Below are positions 59,001 to 64,000 of a stretch of 64,000 bases of DNA, piece by piece. Each line of letters begins with the position of its first letter. The stretch's first letter is position 1. This DNA is from Stentor roeselii (taxonomy: Eukaryota; Ciliophora; Heterotrichea; Heterotrichida; Stentoridae). The DNA lies in the NCBI GenBank assembly GCA_006503475.1, contig RSEH01000040.1, positions 62,001 to 126,000 on the forward strand, read 5' to 3'. Below the pieces are notes generated by a model. That model ran no database searches. It was not told where the DNA came from and saw only the letters and a list, made by a program, of their open reading frames with translations. A program made the translations under genes and the position numbers.

Positions 59001-59530
59001 GGGTTGCTGACCTGAAAGAACGTGTTGGATTTATGGAAGAATGGCTTAAAAAGGGAAATCCGGCTTGTTTTTGGCTTTCAGGGTTTTTCTTTCCACAAAG
59101 CTTTATCACTGGGACTCTTCAGACTTACTCTCGAAGGACGAAGATTTCTATTGATAAGATCAAGTTTAGCTTCAATGTTCTTGATAGGGATAAGGAAGAA
59201 GTGACTAAAGGACCTTATGATGGGGTCTTTGTTTATGGACTTTATATGGATGGAGCTCGGTGGGAACGTGATGATCGCCTTGTTGAAGATCAACACCCTG
59301 GAGAACTTTACTGTAAAATGCCTGTTATTCACTTTATGCCTTCTGAGGATTATGAAACTTCACCAAATGACTACTCTTGCCCTGTTTATAAAACTAGTGT
59401 TAGGGCTGGAGTCTTATCGACTACTGGACATTCTACTAATTTTATACTGCCTGTGGACTTGCCTACTGAGGAACTTCCTGAACATTGGACTCTTAGAGGT
59501 GCTGCTTTGTTGTGTCAGTTAAATGATTAA
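47051..59530 (+). CDS. Axonemal inner-arm (single-headed) dynein heavy chain, DNAH3/7/12 type
   Basis: 4159 aa in one uninterrupted frame, full length. Tail ~1-1450. AAA1 P-loop GPAGTGKT (~1510) with CLDEFNRIDIEVLSVIAQQ; AAA2 GPTGSGKS (~1790); AAA3 GDTGVGKS (~2126); AAA4 GVGGSGKQ (~2476). The stalk coiled coil with the microtubule-binding tip lies ~2700-3050 (tip ~2850). AAA5, AAA6 and the C-terminal domain follow, ending YKTSVRAGVLSTTGHSTNF and a final RGAALLCQLND. That ending and the length fit the monomeric inner-arm group (DNAH3/7/12) rather than outer-arm or cytoplasmic dyneins. It drives ciliary bending. The first ~130 residues are Pro/Arg/Ser-rich leader. The start is preceded by AATATTCAA. 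Confidence 0.96.
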   Translation: MKPSTGPSPIPRQSPGPKKPLIHVDPQRVHDLRSRLVDRGISPNPLPSVKRPKITNSSLNRPRMPVVPQHVEEPAIKPDSSFSVIRPRKNDEHSGFVSVGKLRPTTAIRKKSGRRENETSFASLSRPVTSQHKLQPSMSNNFSNDDSKRAMKLLERMQGSHKHIKVIATTHNPLFVKEDSEYKMNELVEDKIGEVDLFIKSLQDDKKDMGFIYCLENQPHNPYDLKKIISPQEYAEYYTLSKKGIAFFINGSPIEFTRLSDWLVERKAYNQLKNISFFKKFRTWKTCIMWKRKVNRYRRNKRSKKLVEKLFWLNGIYSEMILQHRGTCVDIERTRFMDLTPIPEGYTVDGFKELQRKRQAEIKGKLAEIGESMRENVNTHIKQIMDILRENIVSQMAGQKTNPRSSNNLAPPGRHMCALYEKLGFPENMSFEHRSHLRKECSRFLRFSYLADFFVLESLYRIYISTCEEFVDRISDLVNLFDSQEVKTKRLKHNNPMFILELIMSPKKVPKGELVSVNVFDYLPAPHGSSTLDDFYIPLHLSLMPESGEDLQLPLEPDEPIGKKPSVPNILSLWLSVHPHLDSLVENIIDVISDGISSMLVIERWSRHHEIQDFATALEDWDDKVADVWEVAQDLSLDPRQWLHDHRLFNNLTEILQGLLSRGYDQAVSLLGPLHYFVHTYWENSTYNLEILENDQLRSQPEAFSHTYQKFSVQNKKFQTIGNLINTQLLSIHCSNVKEMLIKSPQKHLSYIIKLMPNLMKRRCLQIKEWFNNAIKILPVKISNVEEFVTQRQALAQINVSLGDKKILLGCLSQLYTLAQILDVPFPREDLEELGEVSSLMSVLTNNIIFAESNNDKYVMIFRKDVNQMVPDYVKEVNGLTTKVVDDKYLAIQSITSIVIRELEEYSEKCRALEKRAERINMYQKILDLAVSAFTDIETLREDLDLRLSLWTALRNWLSLQSEWKSTPFSKINAKFIRERSEEYSKIVSRCESTLPPSSTLTELKSLVFSFKETMPVVEAMRVPLEESHWRKIKVIIGRDFEITPEFTLGDLMKMNVVTKQEEIQAVATQAAQEAQLKSQLEEIKVLWQDQELPVQGFKDIADVYILGDLEEMLSILDDSCAKLSNIAGNRYVAALRDEVNKWKDDLNTMQDIMEEWINCQKAWMYLQNIFSGGDIKRHLHNESTMFEGVDKFFKNLMKKTFNRNQALRATIGSPGLLTELKRHNATLDQVQKQLNKYLETKRRAFPRFYFLSDDELLQILANSQDVQKVQPHLKKCFDNIYALDFGNDPKSVDIYAMESQEGEKVSFLGKVLKARGNVEEWLGSVQTSMVEVLSKLMIIGKDDLENSDRKEWVLKHPGQIVATNTQVAWCNESEIAIESMPENSNSLDEWYATNGVQLQALVELVRGNLTSLQRKVVVALITTDVHNRDIVEILKNEGVETVQDFLWQQQLRYYWEGELIVVRQINAILSYGYEYMGATSRLVITPLTDRCWITITSALNIKLGASPAGPAGTGKTESTKDLAKAIGMQCVVFNCSEQITYKMMGRLFSGLAQQGAWSCLDEFNRIDIEVLSVIAQQLLTIQNALRENASEFLFEDSSIPLKHSCGVFITMNPGYAGRTELPDNLKVCFRPVAMMIPDYAMIAEIMLFAEGFSEAKVLSKKMVQLYKLASEQLSQQDHYDFGMRAVKSVLVMAGEVKRASPTLSEDLVLIRAMRDSNIPKFISHDIPLFEALVKDLFPLIAISEPSQGDLDRQIALSVQNFKLQRVKAFEKKVVQLFDTLTVRFGVMLVGPTGSGKSACLKVLSDSLSKLREKGNKDKRFQKVDMTIINPKCISMGELYGEVNPLTQDWKEGLASSIMRNAASEKGEDRKWIVFDGPVDSLWIENMNTVLDDNMMLCLANGERIKLTFQMRILFEVQDLAVASPATVSRCGMVYLSPEDLGWKPFLQSWLAVNISDDQQEFRTSILKLCESVFPPILKFKKSVDELIFTSEIQSASNVCKFLEVLLSTHKLPDQPEEKIKYFASLFVFAFTWGVGGCIKAIHREKFSDYSRSVFGSITNLPSHDTLYDYFLVGKVFKHWSEKVPDFSFDSEKSYFSLVVPTIDTTSTEFLLGLLYLKNLPVMLTGDTGVGKSVIISSFISKMKAEGEIEPALMNFSAQTSSLRTQVTLESKVERKSKGSYSAVGNKKLMIFIDDVSMPAIEVFGAQPPIELLRSFLEFKGFYDRQKLFWKKITNFQLLCACAPPGGGRNEMTPRFLKHFNIISLPEPSTKTLSKIFTSLLSGFLETSFAENIKKTTEAVVSSTIEVFFKIIETLKPTPARFHYMFNLRDVSKVFQGILMSSPKSLPTPESMSRLWIHESCRIFGDRLINAEDLRWFTELLTEQITRNFKMPNNHEDLFENRKIQFSCVLNLNKPVAFYEEIVDKKKLLKELNIKLDEFNTSSTKKMNLVFFDLAVDHVLRITRTLRQPRGNMLLIGVGGSGKQTLTILAAHILNYSIYQIELTKNYGLDAFREDLKKMMEISGVEGKDLAFILTDTQISSESFLEDINSILNTGEVTSLFEKEEVDGIVNRLRPEVVGKLKMIDSVDVIYSAFVQRVRDKLHIILCMSPVGETLRVRCRKFPSLVNCATLDWFSKWPQEALLSVSSQFIKDLTVSDELKKALSTMCMEIHTSVEAAGERFFVELRRKMYTTPKSFLDLIGFYISQLEKKKSEANLAKTRLENGLNNLKTTRETVNTLQIKLTKMAPELDIQKKKTEEYFKEVQKETKAAEILREQVEREKEVVNHQMMDCKSKADEAEEDLAQVIPVLEKALKALDTINQKDITELKNYKNPVPAIKMVLESVCILLGEQTEWTAVQHVLGRMDFLDRLRLYNKEEISKSVLRKLKHYLGKPEYDPEIVGTKSQACKSLCQWAIAMNNFSEATELVKPKKERVQQMQQKLEADMQKLREKENELKEVQDKVSNLKDECQSTEARMLQLEKDIEMTKVRLIRAELLLDLLADEGVRWEESLVGLKKDVEVIVGNVFLSAASVSYLGPFDGNYRKTLVNQWLSRCSELKIPCAEDFSIEKILSSQVQIQEWNIAGLPSDSVSVVNGIIASASQRWPLLIDPQMQGFNWIKNMEKENDLKIMKMKSFEDNSEKSKKESKEFIRSIENCLTNGKPILFEDIGETLDPTVDPVISKQFYKEPDGRVLLRLGDSTVPYDPKFRLYLTTKLPNPHYLPEVSIKVNIINFTVTFPGLEEQLLADVVKIENNQVEQQKNELITQMAADNKILKEIQDNILKLIGDSTGNILDDTKLIETMQRSKQTSRVISERMAQASSIEQNLNKVREGYRVVATRGAILYFVMVEMSRIDPMYQNSLKYMKKLFNFSIENSQNSNDLSIRLGVLIEAITRNIYSNVCRGLFETHKYIFSFLIATSIDRKSGIISGNIWNLLLRGAGLVTGKVPNNPNPSVISKNSWEVLYALEKQGSSFEPLCRSITLKLEEWQKYSSAENIFTAEMPDFFSEKFDNFSKILITRCLRPDKLLNAFIQYVKLSIGQFFTESPPATMEKLYGDSDKYTPVIFVLSQGADPTISLMNFAHQLGWNEKVTIISLGQGQGPKATEELMQAKKSGKWLLLQNCHLAKSWMPSLEKLVQELQEDSSTSNTFRLFLTSMPTDYFPVSILQNGLKMTTEPPRGIKANLKSGYSEITEEILNESSKPAAWKKLLFALSFFHATVQERRKFGPLGFNIRYEFNTSDLDTSKKFLKKFLEENEEIPWEALIYLTGHINYGGRVTDDWDRNCLLATLKKFYNPELFEDNLNFSESGIYRVPSDGKLNDYKDYIDSLPFNDLPEIFGLHENANISYQTQESEKILQTILSIQPRESASAGEKSGDEIVTEFIQTVISSIPDPLDQRQGSAELFVKAEYDLIPSLTTVLLHEIERFNNLLKKMKSSMIDLQKAIKGEIVMSQELDDMYSSILKFQVPQNWKKVSYPSLKPLSSWVADLKERVGFMEEWLKKGNPACFWLSGFFFPQSFITGTLQTYSRRTKISIDKIKFSFNVLDRDKEEVTKGPYDGVFVYGLYMDGARWERDDRLVEDQHPGELYCKMPVIHFMPSEDYETSPNDYSCPVYKTSVRAGVLSTTGHSTNFILPVDLPTEELPEHWTLRGAALLCQLND

Positions 59531-59635
59531 GAGATATTTAATGGATTTATTTTTATTAAAGGTTAGATGGGTAGGTTTTTGGATTGTAGAGTTGTTAAGA
59601 TTTTTGCTGAGTTTAAAAGACTAAATAGTTAAAGA

Positions 59636-60961
59636 TTACGATGGAACTACTGACAATTCAGCTTCAGGAAGTTCGCTGTTTTCTGGAGGGTCATCACTAA
59701 TGACTGCTTCGGGAGGCTTTTGAACTTCGATGACTGGCTCTAAACTGTTTTCCTCATTATCGAGATTGATTTCTTTTATATTTTCTTTACTTTCTTCATG
59801 AATATCTTCTCCTTTTTCTTCTTTTTTATTATGTTTTCCTTCAGTTTTTTCAATTTTTGCTACTTTCTTTTCGTGTTCTCCTTTATCTTCCTCATTTCCT
59901 TCATTGATTTTTATATCTTTTCCTTCACCTTCTTTCTGCTTTTCATCTTCATCATGTTTCTTTAAATTTATTTCCTGTGATTTTTCAATCTGCTGTAATT
60001 TATTCTCACTTTTTTTTCCCTTTTTCTCTTCTAACTGATAATTCCTCTCATTTTCACTAATCTCATGAAAACCTTCAACTTTTTCACTACTTTTCTCAGG
60101 TCTCAAACGACTATCCTGATTCCTTCCATTAAAACTTCTTCCATTTTTTTCCTCTTCATCCTTCATTCCACTTTTCCCAAAACTTTTATCCTTTTCCTCA
60201 ATTTTATTTTGAAATTTAATCTCACTAAAATCTTTTTCATTGACTCCTTTTCCCTGATTTCCATGAACAAGTTCTTTCTTCAATAATCCTTGACTAGCCT
60301 TAGGTGTATCTTTATCTTCATTAGCGACTTCAAGAACACTTCCAGGTAACGAGCTATTAAAATTCGGTGAAAAGCTATTCTTATAAGTTTCAGGAGCAGG
60401 GGACTTTAAACTGATAACTTTTTTACTTCCGATATCAGAGCTCGGAACACTATGCATGAACTTATTAAGTTCCTCAAGTTTTGGCAGTTTTCTGATATTT
60501 CTTTTCGAAATTGAATTCATATATTTAGTAGTATTCTGCCATTCATCATCAAATCTTTTGAAAGAAACTCCCCTAGTTGACTCACTAAGTCTCTTAGCAA
60601 GTGCATAGTTATCTTCAACAATTCTCTGAGCTTCTTTTTTCCTGCTGGTCATATTGAGACTTTTAGGCTTGGGAGTGGCTTTGATACTTTCACACATGGA
60701 GTAAATACTTGAGGCTCTTTTTCCATCTGAAATCTTAGAAATGATCTGAAAAATCTTCTCATTTTCTCGGTTTATGTGAGTCTTGCGCTCCCTAGTCTGA
60801 CTGGCATATCCAGACCGTTTGATTTGTTGATACTTCAAAGTCCTTGGAACTGAGTTGTTGATGCGTGTTGAGATCTTAGACTTGATGTCGTTAAGTCTCT
60901 GTTTATGGAGTTTATGAGAATAAAGTCGAAAAACTCGGGATGTCAACTTTTCATCCAGCAT
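59636..60961 (-). CDS. CFAP97/hemingway-domain protein with long acidic tail
   Basis: 441 aa. Residues ~35-165 carry the CFAP97 (KIAA1430) pattern: HINRENEKIFQIISKI, later SLNMTSRKKEAQRIVEDNYA with LAKRLSES, and FDDEWQNTTKYMNSIS, closely like CFAP97D1/D2 (LNxEKRxxELxRVxxEN, DWQ..YMxNI). Residues ~200-441 are low-complexity Lys/Glu-rich and probably disordered. CFAP97-type proteins are needed for flagellar axonemes in animals. Animal CFAP97D proteins are under 200 aa, so the acidic tail is an addition. It lies between the dynein gene (convergent) and the IPP isomerase gene (same strand, 54 bp). Confidence 0.82.
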   Translation of the reverse strand: MLDEKLTSRVFRLYSHKLHKQRLNDIKSKISTRINNSVPRTLKYQQIKRSGYASQTRERKTHINRENEKIFQIISKISDGKRASSIYSMCESIKATPKPKSLNMTSRKKEAQRIVEDNYALAKRLSESTRGVSFKRFDDEWQNTTKYMNSISKRNIRKLPKLEELNKFMHSVPSSDIGSKKVISLKSPAPETYKNSFSPNFNSSLPGSVLEVANEDKDTPKASQGLLKKELVHGNQGKGVNEKDFSEIKFQNKIEEKDKSFGKSGMKDEEEKNGRSFNGRNQDSRLRPEKSSEKVEGFHEISENERNYQLEEKKGKKSENKLQQIEKSQEINLKKHDEDEKQKEGEGKDIKINEGNEEDKGEHEKKVAKIEKTEGKHNKKEEKGEDIHEESKENIKEINLDNEENSLEPVIEVQKPPEAVISDDPPENSELPEAELSVVPS

Positions 60962-61015
60962 TTATAAATCTATTCGAAATAATGAAGGTTACTATCTAAA
61001 GCTATCTTTAAATAA

Positions 61016-61702
61016 CTACTCTCCTTTCAGCTCAGTGATCAGAGAACTGTCGACTTGTAAGTCGCCTGATAGATATTTAGACCACCAGGTGGTGAACTGG
61101 GTCTGCTCAGTGATGCGCTTGAACCAGGGTGTTACTAATTTCGTTTCTTTCACGAAAGACTTCACGTCTGACAGACTTAACCATTGAGTGGCTCCGACTT
61201 CTTCTTTATTTGGTGTGAAATTCAACTGGCTCTGGTTGAGTTTAAAGAAATAAAGATAGTCAAGTTCGTATTCTCCCCAGATTTCATCGAATTTTGCACG
61301 ATATAAGACTTTTCCTACCTGCTTTCCTGAGTTTTCATTTATTGAAACTTGAATTCCGACTTCGAGGACTGTTCTTTCAATTGCCTCTTGGAATGTTCCT
61401 TCTTGTGATGTTGATCTTAGAGGATGACTGCAGCAGGAGTTGGTCCAGTATAACGGGAATGTTACTTTTGTTGAACTACGCTGTTGGAGAAGAAGCTGGC
61501 CAGAAGGGTTGAATAAAAAGACTGAAAATGCTCGGTGTGGAAGAGCTTCTTTGCTGAATATGTAGCTGTTCAGATGAGCTGTTTTTTTGTCTAACTCGCC
61601 TTTTAGATTGTCTTTTGAATCTACTAGGAATAAGGGGTCGGAGAAGGTCTTAACTTGCGTTGGGTCGTATTTGTTCATGTTGACAAAACGCCTAGCGAGC
61701 AT
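61016..61702 (-). CDS. IDI1: Isopentenyl-diphosphate delta-isomerase, type I
   Basis: 228 aa. Nudix-fold type I IPP isomerase: HRAFSVFLFNPSGQLLLQQR (~56-75), STKVTFPLYWTNSCCSHPL with the catalytic Cys, the EAIERTVLEVGI Nudix-like helix, and WGEYELDYLYFF with the metal-binding Glu pair. It interconverts IPP and DMAPP in isoprenoid synthesis. The start ATG is preceded by GTAATAA. An in-frame Met at residue 9 could also serve; no strong targeting peptide is evident, so the compartment is uncertain. Confidence 0.94.
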   Translation of the reverse strand: MLARRFVNMNKYDPTQVKTFSDPLFLVDSKDNLKGELDKKTAHLNSYIFSKEALPHRAFSVFLFNPSGQLLLQQRSSTKVTFPLYWTNSCCSHPLRSTSQEGTFQEAIERTVLEVGIQVSINENSGKQVGKVLYRAKFDEIWGEYELDYLYFFKLNQSQLNFTPNKEEVGATQWLSLSDVKSFVKETKLVTPWFKRITEQTQFTTWWSKYLSGDLQVDSSLITELKGE

Positions 61703-61859
61703 TTATTACAGAATTATCAACTTTAACATGGTAATATGGGAAATATTTATTTTTATTTGCAGGATTGGGTAGTAAATTATCTCCTTTTGGTTTTTGTAGC
61801 TATCTTGACACATTAGCACAGTGAATATACTTCCATACCTAAGAATCACATTTAAATAA

Positions 61860-63260
61860 ATGTCTGACTATTTTTCTATCCGAAATCAACACTTCCTAAA
61901 ATACTCATCATCAACTTCTCAGAAAGAAACTGAAAACTTTTCAATTCTCCTTCGAAAAAAAAAGCGAATCGATGCCCAAGAAGCAATAAGAAAAAATAAT
62001 TTAAATTCTTTACTCAACTTCCCCATCCAAGGTCCATTTTCTTATCAAAGCGATAGATTTACCCTAAAGACCCATATAAAATCAAACAACTGCAACGAGG
62101 AAAACTCAATGATTGAGCAAGTTTTCCTCGATTCTCTTCTGGAATCAAAGTCGCAGACCTTAAAAAGCTTAATCGATTTTGATTATCTGGAAAAAATCAT
62201 CTCAGATCTGGTATCAAGTCCTTTTCCTGATCCACTCACCTGTCTAGATCTCCTCGAACTTATCCTAAAAGACCCTCAAGAAAAGAACCACGAAAAAAAC
62301 CCGGATTTATTCTTAGCTCTCTTCTTAAAACTCTTAAAAAATCCAGATTCAGAGGAAAATTTCAGAAAAACCTTGAAAATTCTCTCGATTTTCTTGAAAC
62401 GTTCAAGAAAAATCTGCGAATCATTAAAAAAAACTCAAGATTTCGAAGATTTTTTTATGTTTTTCGAAAGATTTCCAAGTAAAAATAGTCAATTTGCAAT
62501 TCTAAAAGTTTTTAAATGTTTTTCAAGCCATGAAGAAATATTTAACGATTTTGAAGTTTCTGCTTTTTTTGACTCTTTTAGAATTTTTAAGACTTGTGAC
62601 TTGAAAGTAAGAAAAAAATGTTTTTCTGTTTTAGTGAAAATCATTCAAGGGCATGAATGGAGTTCAGAGATTTTCATGGACCATGAGATTTTTTTAGATG
62701 TGATGACTGGGGCAAGAGAAGAGAGTTTTTTAAAAAATTATTGTGAAATAGTTTCAGTTTGCTCTTGTGGAACGAATAGACAAATGCAAAGACTTTTGGA
62801 TTTCGATGTTTTAGATGATTTTTTCGTTGTTTTTAAGAGAAAATGTTGGAAAACTGCGAAAAATGTTTATTTCACTTTGGCTAATATTGTCGCGGGGACT
62901 AGTGACCAGTTTAGTCAACTTCTTAGTCATCCTGTGTTTGAAGAAAGTTTGAAATACTTGAATCAACTTCCTGTGGAAGGTAAAATTGAGGCTTCTTTTT
63001 ATGTGAGGAACTTGATGAAACTTACTAGTGAATTTATCAAGATTAAAATCTTGCAGAGTTCATTTCCTGACACTTTGAAAGAGCTTTTATCAACTCCTGA
63101 CTCTACATCAGTCATCAACTATTTGACAGTTTTTGAAGAGATTTTGAAGATATTCGGAAGAGAGTATTTTATTGAGAAAAATTTCGAAAACATTGTGGAG
63201 GGTTTATTAAAAAGTAGTAGCTTGGAAGTGTATCAAAGAGTATCAAGTCTTTTATTTTAA
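61860..63260 (+). CDS. Importin-alpha-like ARM-repeat protein
   Basis: 466 aa. LLRKKKRIDAQEAIRKNN (~30-47) resembles an importin-beta-binding domain. About eight helical ARM repeats fill ~75-460, with landmarks KILSIFLKRSRK, AKNVYFTLANIVAGTSDQFSQLL (compare the LSNI.AG...Q of importin-alpha) and VINYLTVFEEILKIFG. The usual Trp/Asn ladder is mostly lost, and it is shorter than typical importin-alpha (~530 aa), so cargo (NLS) binding may differ. Role inferred: nuclear import adaptor or a divergent derivative. The last codons form the start of a 119-bp tandem repeat. Confidence 0.72.
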   Translation: MSDYFSIRNQHFLKYSSSTSQKETENFSILLRKKKRIDAQEAIRKNNLNSLLNFPIQGPFSYQSDRFTLKTHIKSNNCNEENSMIEQVFLDSLLESKSQTLKSLIDFDYLEKIISDLVSSPFPDPLTCLDLLELILKDPQEKNHEKNPDLFLALFLKLLKNPDSEENFRKTLKILSIFLKRSRKICESLKKTQDFEDFFMFFERFPSKNSQFAILKVFKCFSSHEEIFNDFEVSAFFDSFRIFKTCDLKVRKKCFSVLVKIIQGHEWSSEIFMDHEIFLDVMTGAREESFLKNYCEIVSVCSCGTNRQMQRLLDFDVLDDFFVVFKRKCWKTAKNVYFTLANIVAGTSDQFSQLLSHPVFEESLKYLNQLPVEGKIEASFYVRNLMKLTSEFIKIKILQSSFPDTLKELLSTPDSTSVINYLTVFEEILKIFGREYFIEKNFENIVEGLLKSSSLEVYQRVSSLLF

Positions 63261-63680
63261 TGATTAATTTGGTTAGCTTCATGATGACTCTATTCAACAT
63301 TCAAAACCATTTAAATCATTACCTTCATTAAAATTACAAGTTTACAAGTAAATCAAAGAGTATCAGTCTTTTTTTTTAATGATTAATTTGGTTAGCTTCA
63401 TGATGACTCCATTCTACATTCAAAACCATTTAAATCATTACCTTCATTAAAATTACAAGTTTACAAGTAAATCAAAGAGTATCAGTCTTTTTTTTTAATG
63501 ATTAATTTGGTTAGCTTCATGATGACTCCATTCTACATTCAAAACCATTTAAATCATTACCTTCATTAAAATTACAAGTTTACAAGTAAATCAAAGAGTA
63601 TCAGTCTTTTTTTTAATGATTAATTTTCTAAGCTTCATGATGACTCCATTCTACATTCAAAACCATTTAAATCAATACCT
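63232..63680. repeat. 119-bp tandem repeat, about 3.75 copies, overlapping a gene end
   Basis: Units begin with ATCAAAGAG at 63232, 63352, 63471 and 63590 (periods 120, 119, 119). Units 2 and 3 are nearly identical; unit 1 (the gene's last ~29 bp plus 3' flank) and unit 4 differ by a few bases, and unit 4 is cut short near 63680. From 63681 to 63836 the sequence is A/C-rich spacer without a gene. Confidence 0.93.
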
Positions 63681-63836
63681 TTAAAACCCTTAAAATGTTC
63701 CAATAAACCAACTCCTTCAAACCTTATAAAAAAACCCTAACCTTCCCCTTAAAACCCAATCCCCATCCACCCTTCACCCTCCAAAATTTCTAAAATCCTT
63801 CATCTCCAAAGGATCTCCATAGTAGAATAAATACAA

Positions 63837-64000
63837 ATGAAAGAAAACCTGATCGAAGAAGCCCCACCAAAGCGAAGTACAACTCTTATATCTTCAACAC
63901 GAGTCTTCCAAATTCCCCTGACAGGTTCTCCCTACAAATCCAACAAAATCTCAACAAGTAAATACAACTGCCTAACATTCCTTCCAAAGAACCTCTGGGA
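63837..64000 (+). CDS. P4-ATPase flippase, N-terminal fragment cut by window end
   Basis: 54 codons before the window edge. MKENLIEEAPPKRS is followed by RVFQIPLTGSPYKSNKISTS and KYNCLTFLPKNLW, the N-terminal signature of P4-ATPases (compare YISSTKYNLLTFLP in the flippase at 22153). The start is preceded by AATAAATACAA. Catalytic motifs lie outside the window. Confidence 0.85.
   Translation, partial: MKENLIEEAPPKRSTTLISSTRVFQIPLTGSPYKSNKISTSKYNCLTFLPKNLW

Noticed and set aside
63232-63836. Telomere-like or CRISPR-like array
   Set aside because: Units are 119 bp and contiguous with no spacers, and sequence continues into another gene. No telomeric short repeat is present.

Overview
The window looks like macronuclear DNA of a heterotrich ciliate, most probably Stentor or a close relative. 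Three features support this. (1) Three introns can be read directly and each is exactly 15 nt long with GT...AG ends, a hallmark of heterotrichs. (2) The code is standard: TAA, TAG and TGA all end genes, and no TGA lies inside the long conserved proteins (dynein 4159 aa, cyclase 2008 aa, flippase 1086 aa). This argues against Blepharisma-type TGA=Trp and Euplotes-type TGA=Cys. (3) The gene content is ciliate: an alveolate P4-ATPase/guanylyl cyclase fusion, an axonemal dynein heavy chain, DRC8, CFAP97-like, MORN and IQ proteins. The species is an inference.

Layout. 0.9-7.5 kb: an NRF-6-type acyltransferase, then a minus-strand trio (MORN, IQ, MORN). 7.9-28.9 kb is extremely compact. It holds the P4-ATPase/guanylyl cyclase fusion, a small acidic ORF, an EF-hand/C2 membrane protein, an AP-2 alpha-like adaptin without an ear domain, a BPI/LBP-like secreted protein, tRNA-Lys(UUU), a spliced coiled-coil gene, two small unknown genes, an intact P4-ATPase flippase, a kelch-like protein, ribosomal protein eS7 and a Gly-rich small protein. 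Neighbouring genes here share stop codons, sit 1 bp apart in tandem, or have divergent ATGs 8 bp apart.

29-40.7 kb is different: AT-rich, gene-poor, with 0.6-1.25 kb spacers. It holds five minus-strand members of one paralogous family that I do not recognise. All nine domain copies carry an invariant C-C-x4-H-x3-C-x3-W signature. One member is broken by frameshifts. A DHHC palmitoyltransferase on the plus strand interrupts the cluster. This family is my main candidate for an undescribed system.

41-63 kb is compact again: a small membrane protein, a coiled-coil protein divergent from DRC8, a type I DnaJ, a selenoprotein-W-like (Rdx) domain fused to a long disordered tail whose CxxC is only visible after removing a 15-nt intron, the dynein heavy chain, a CFAP97-like protein, IPP isomerase and an importin-alpha-like ARM protein. 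The 3' end of the last gene is the first unit of a 119-bp tandem repeat. The window ends inside a further P4-ATPase gene.

Functional themes are cilia/axoneme (dynein, DRC8, CFAP97, probably MORN/IQ), lipid asymmetry and signalling (two flippases, the cyclase fusion, the BPI-like protein, the acyltransferase, DHHC) and trafficking (AP-2, importin).
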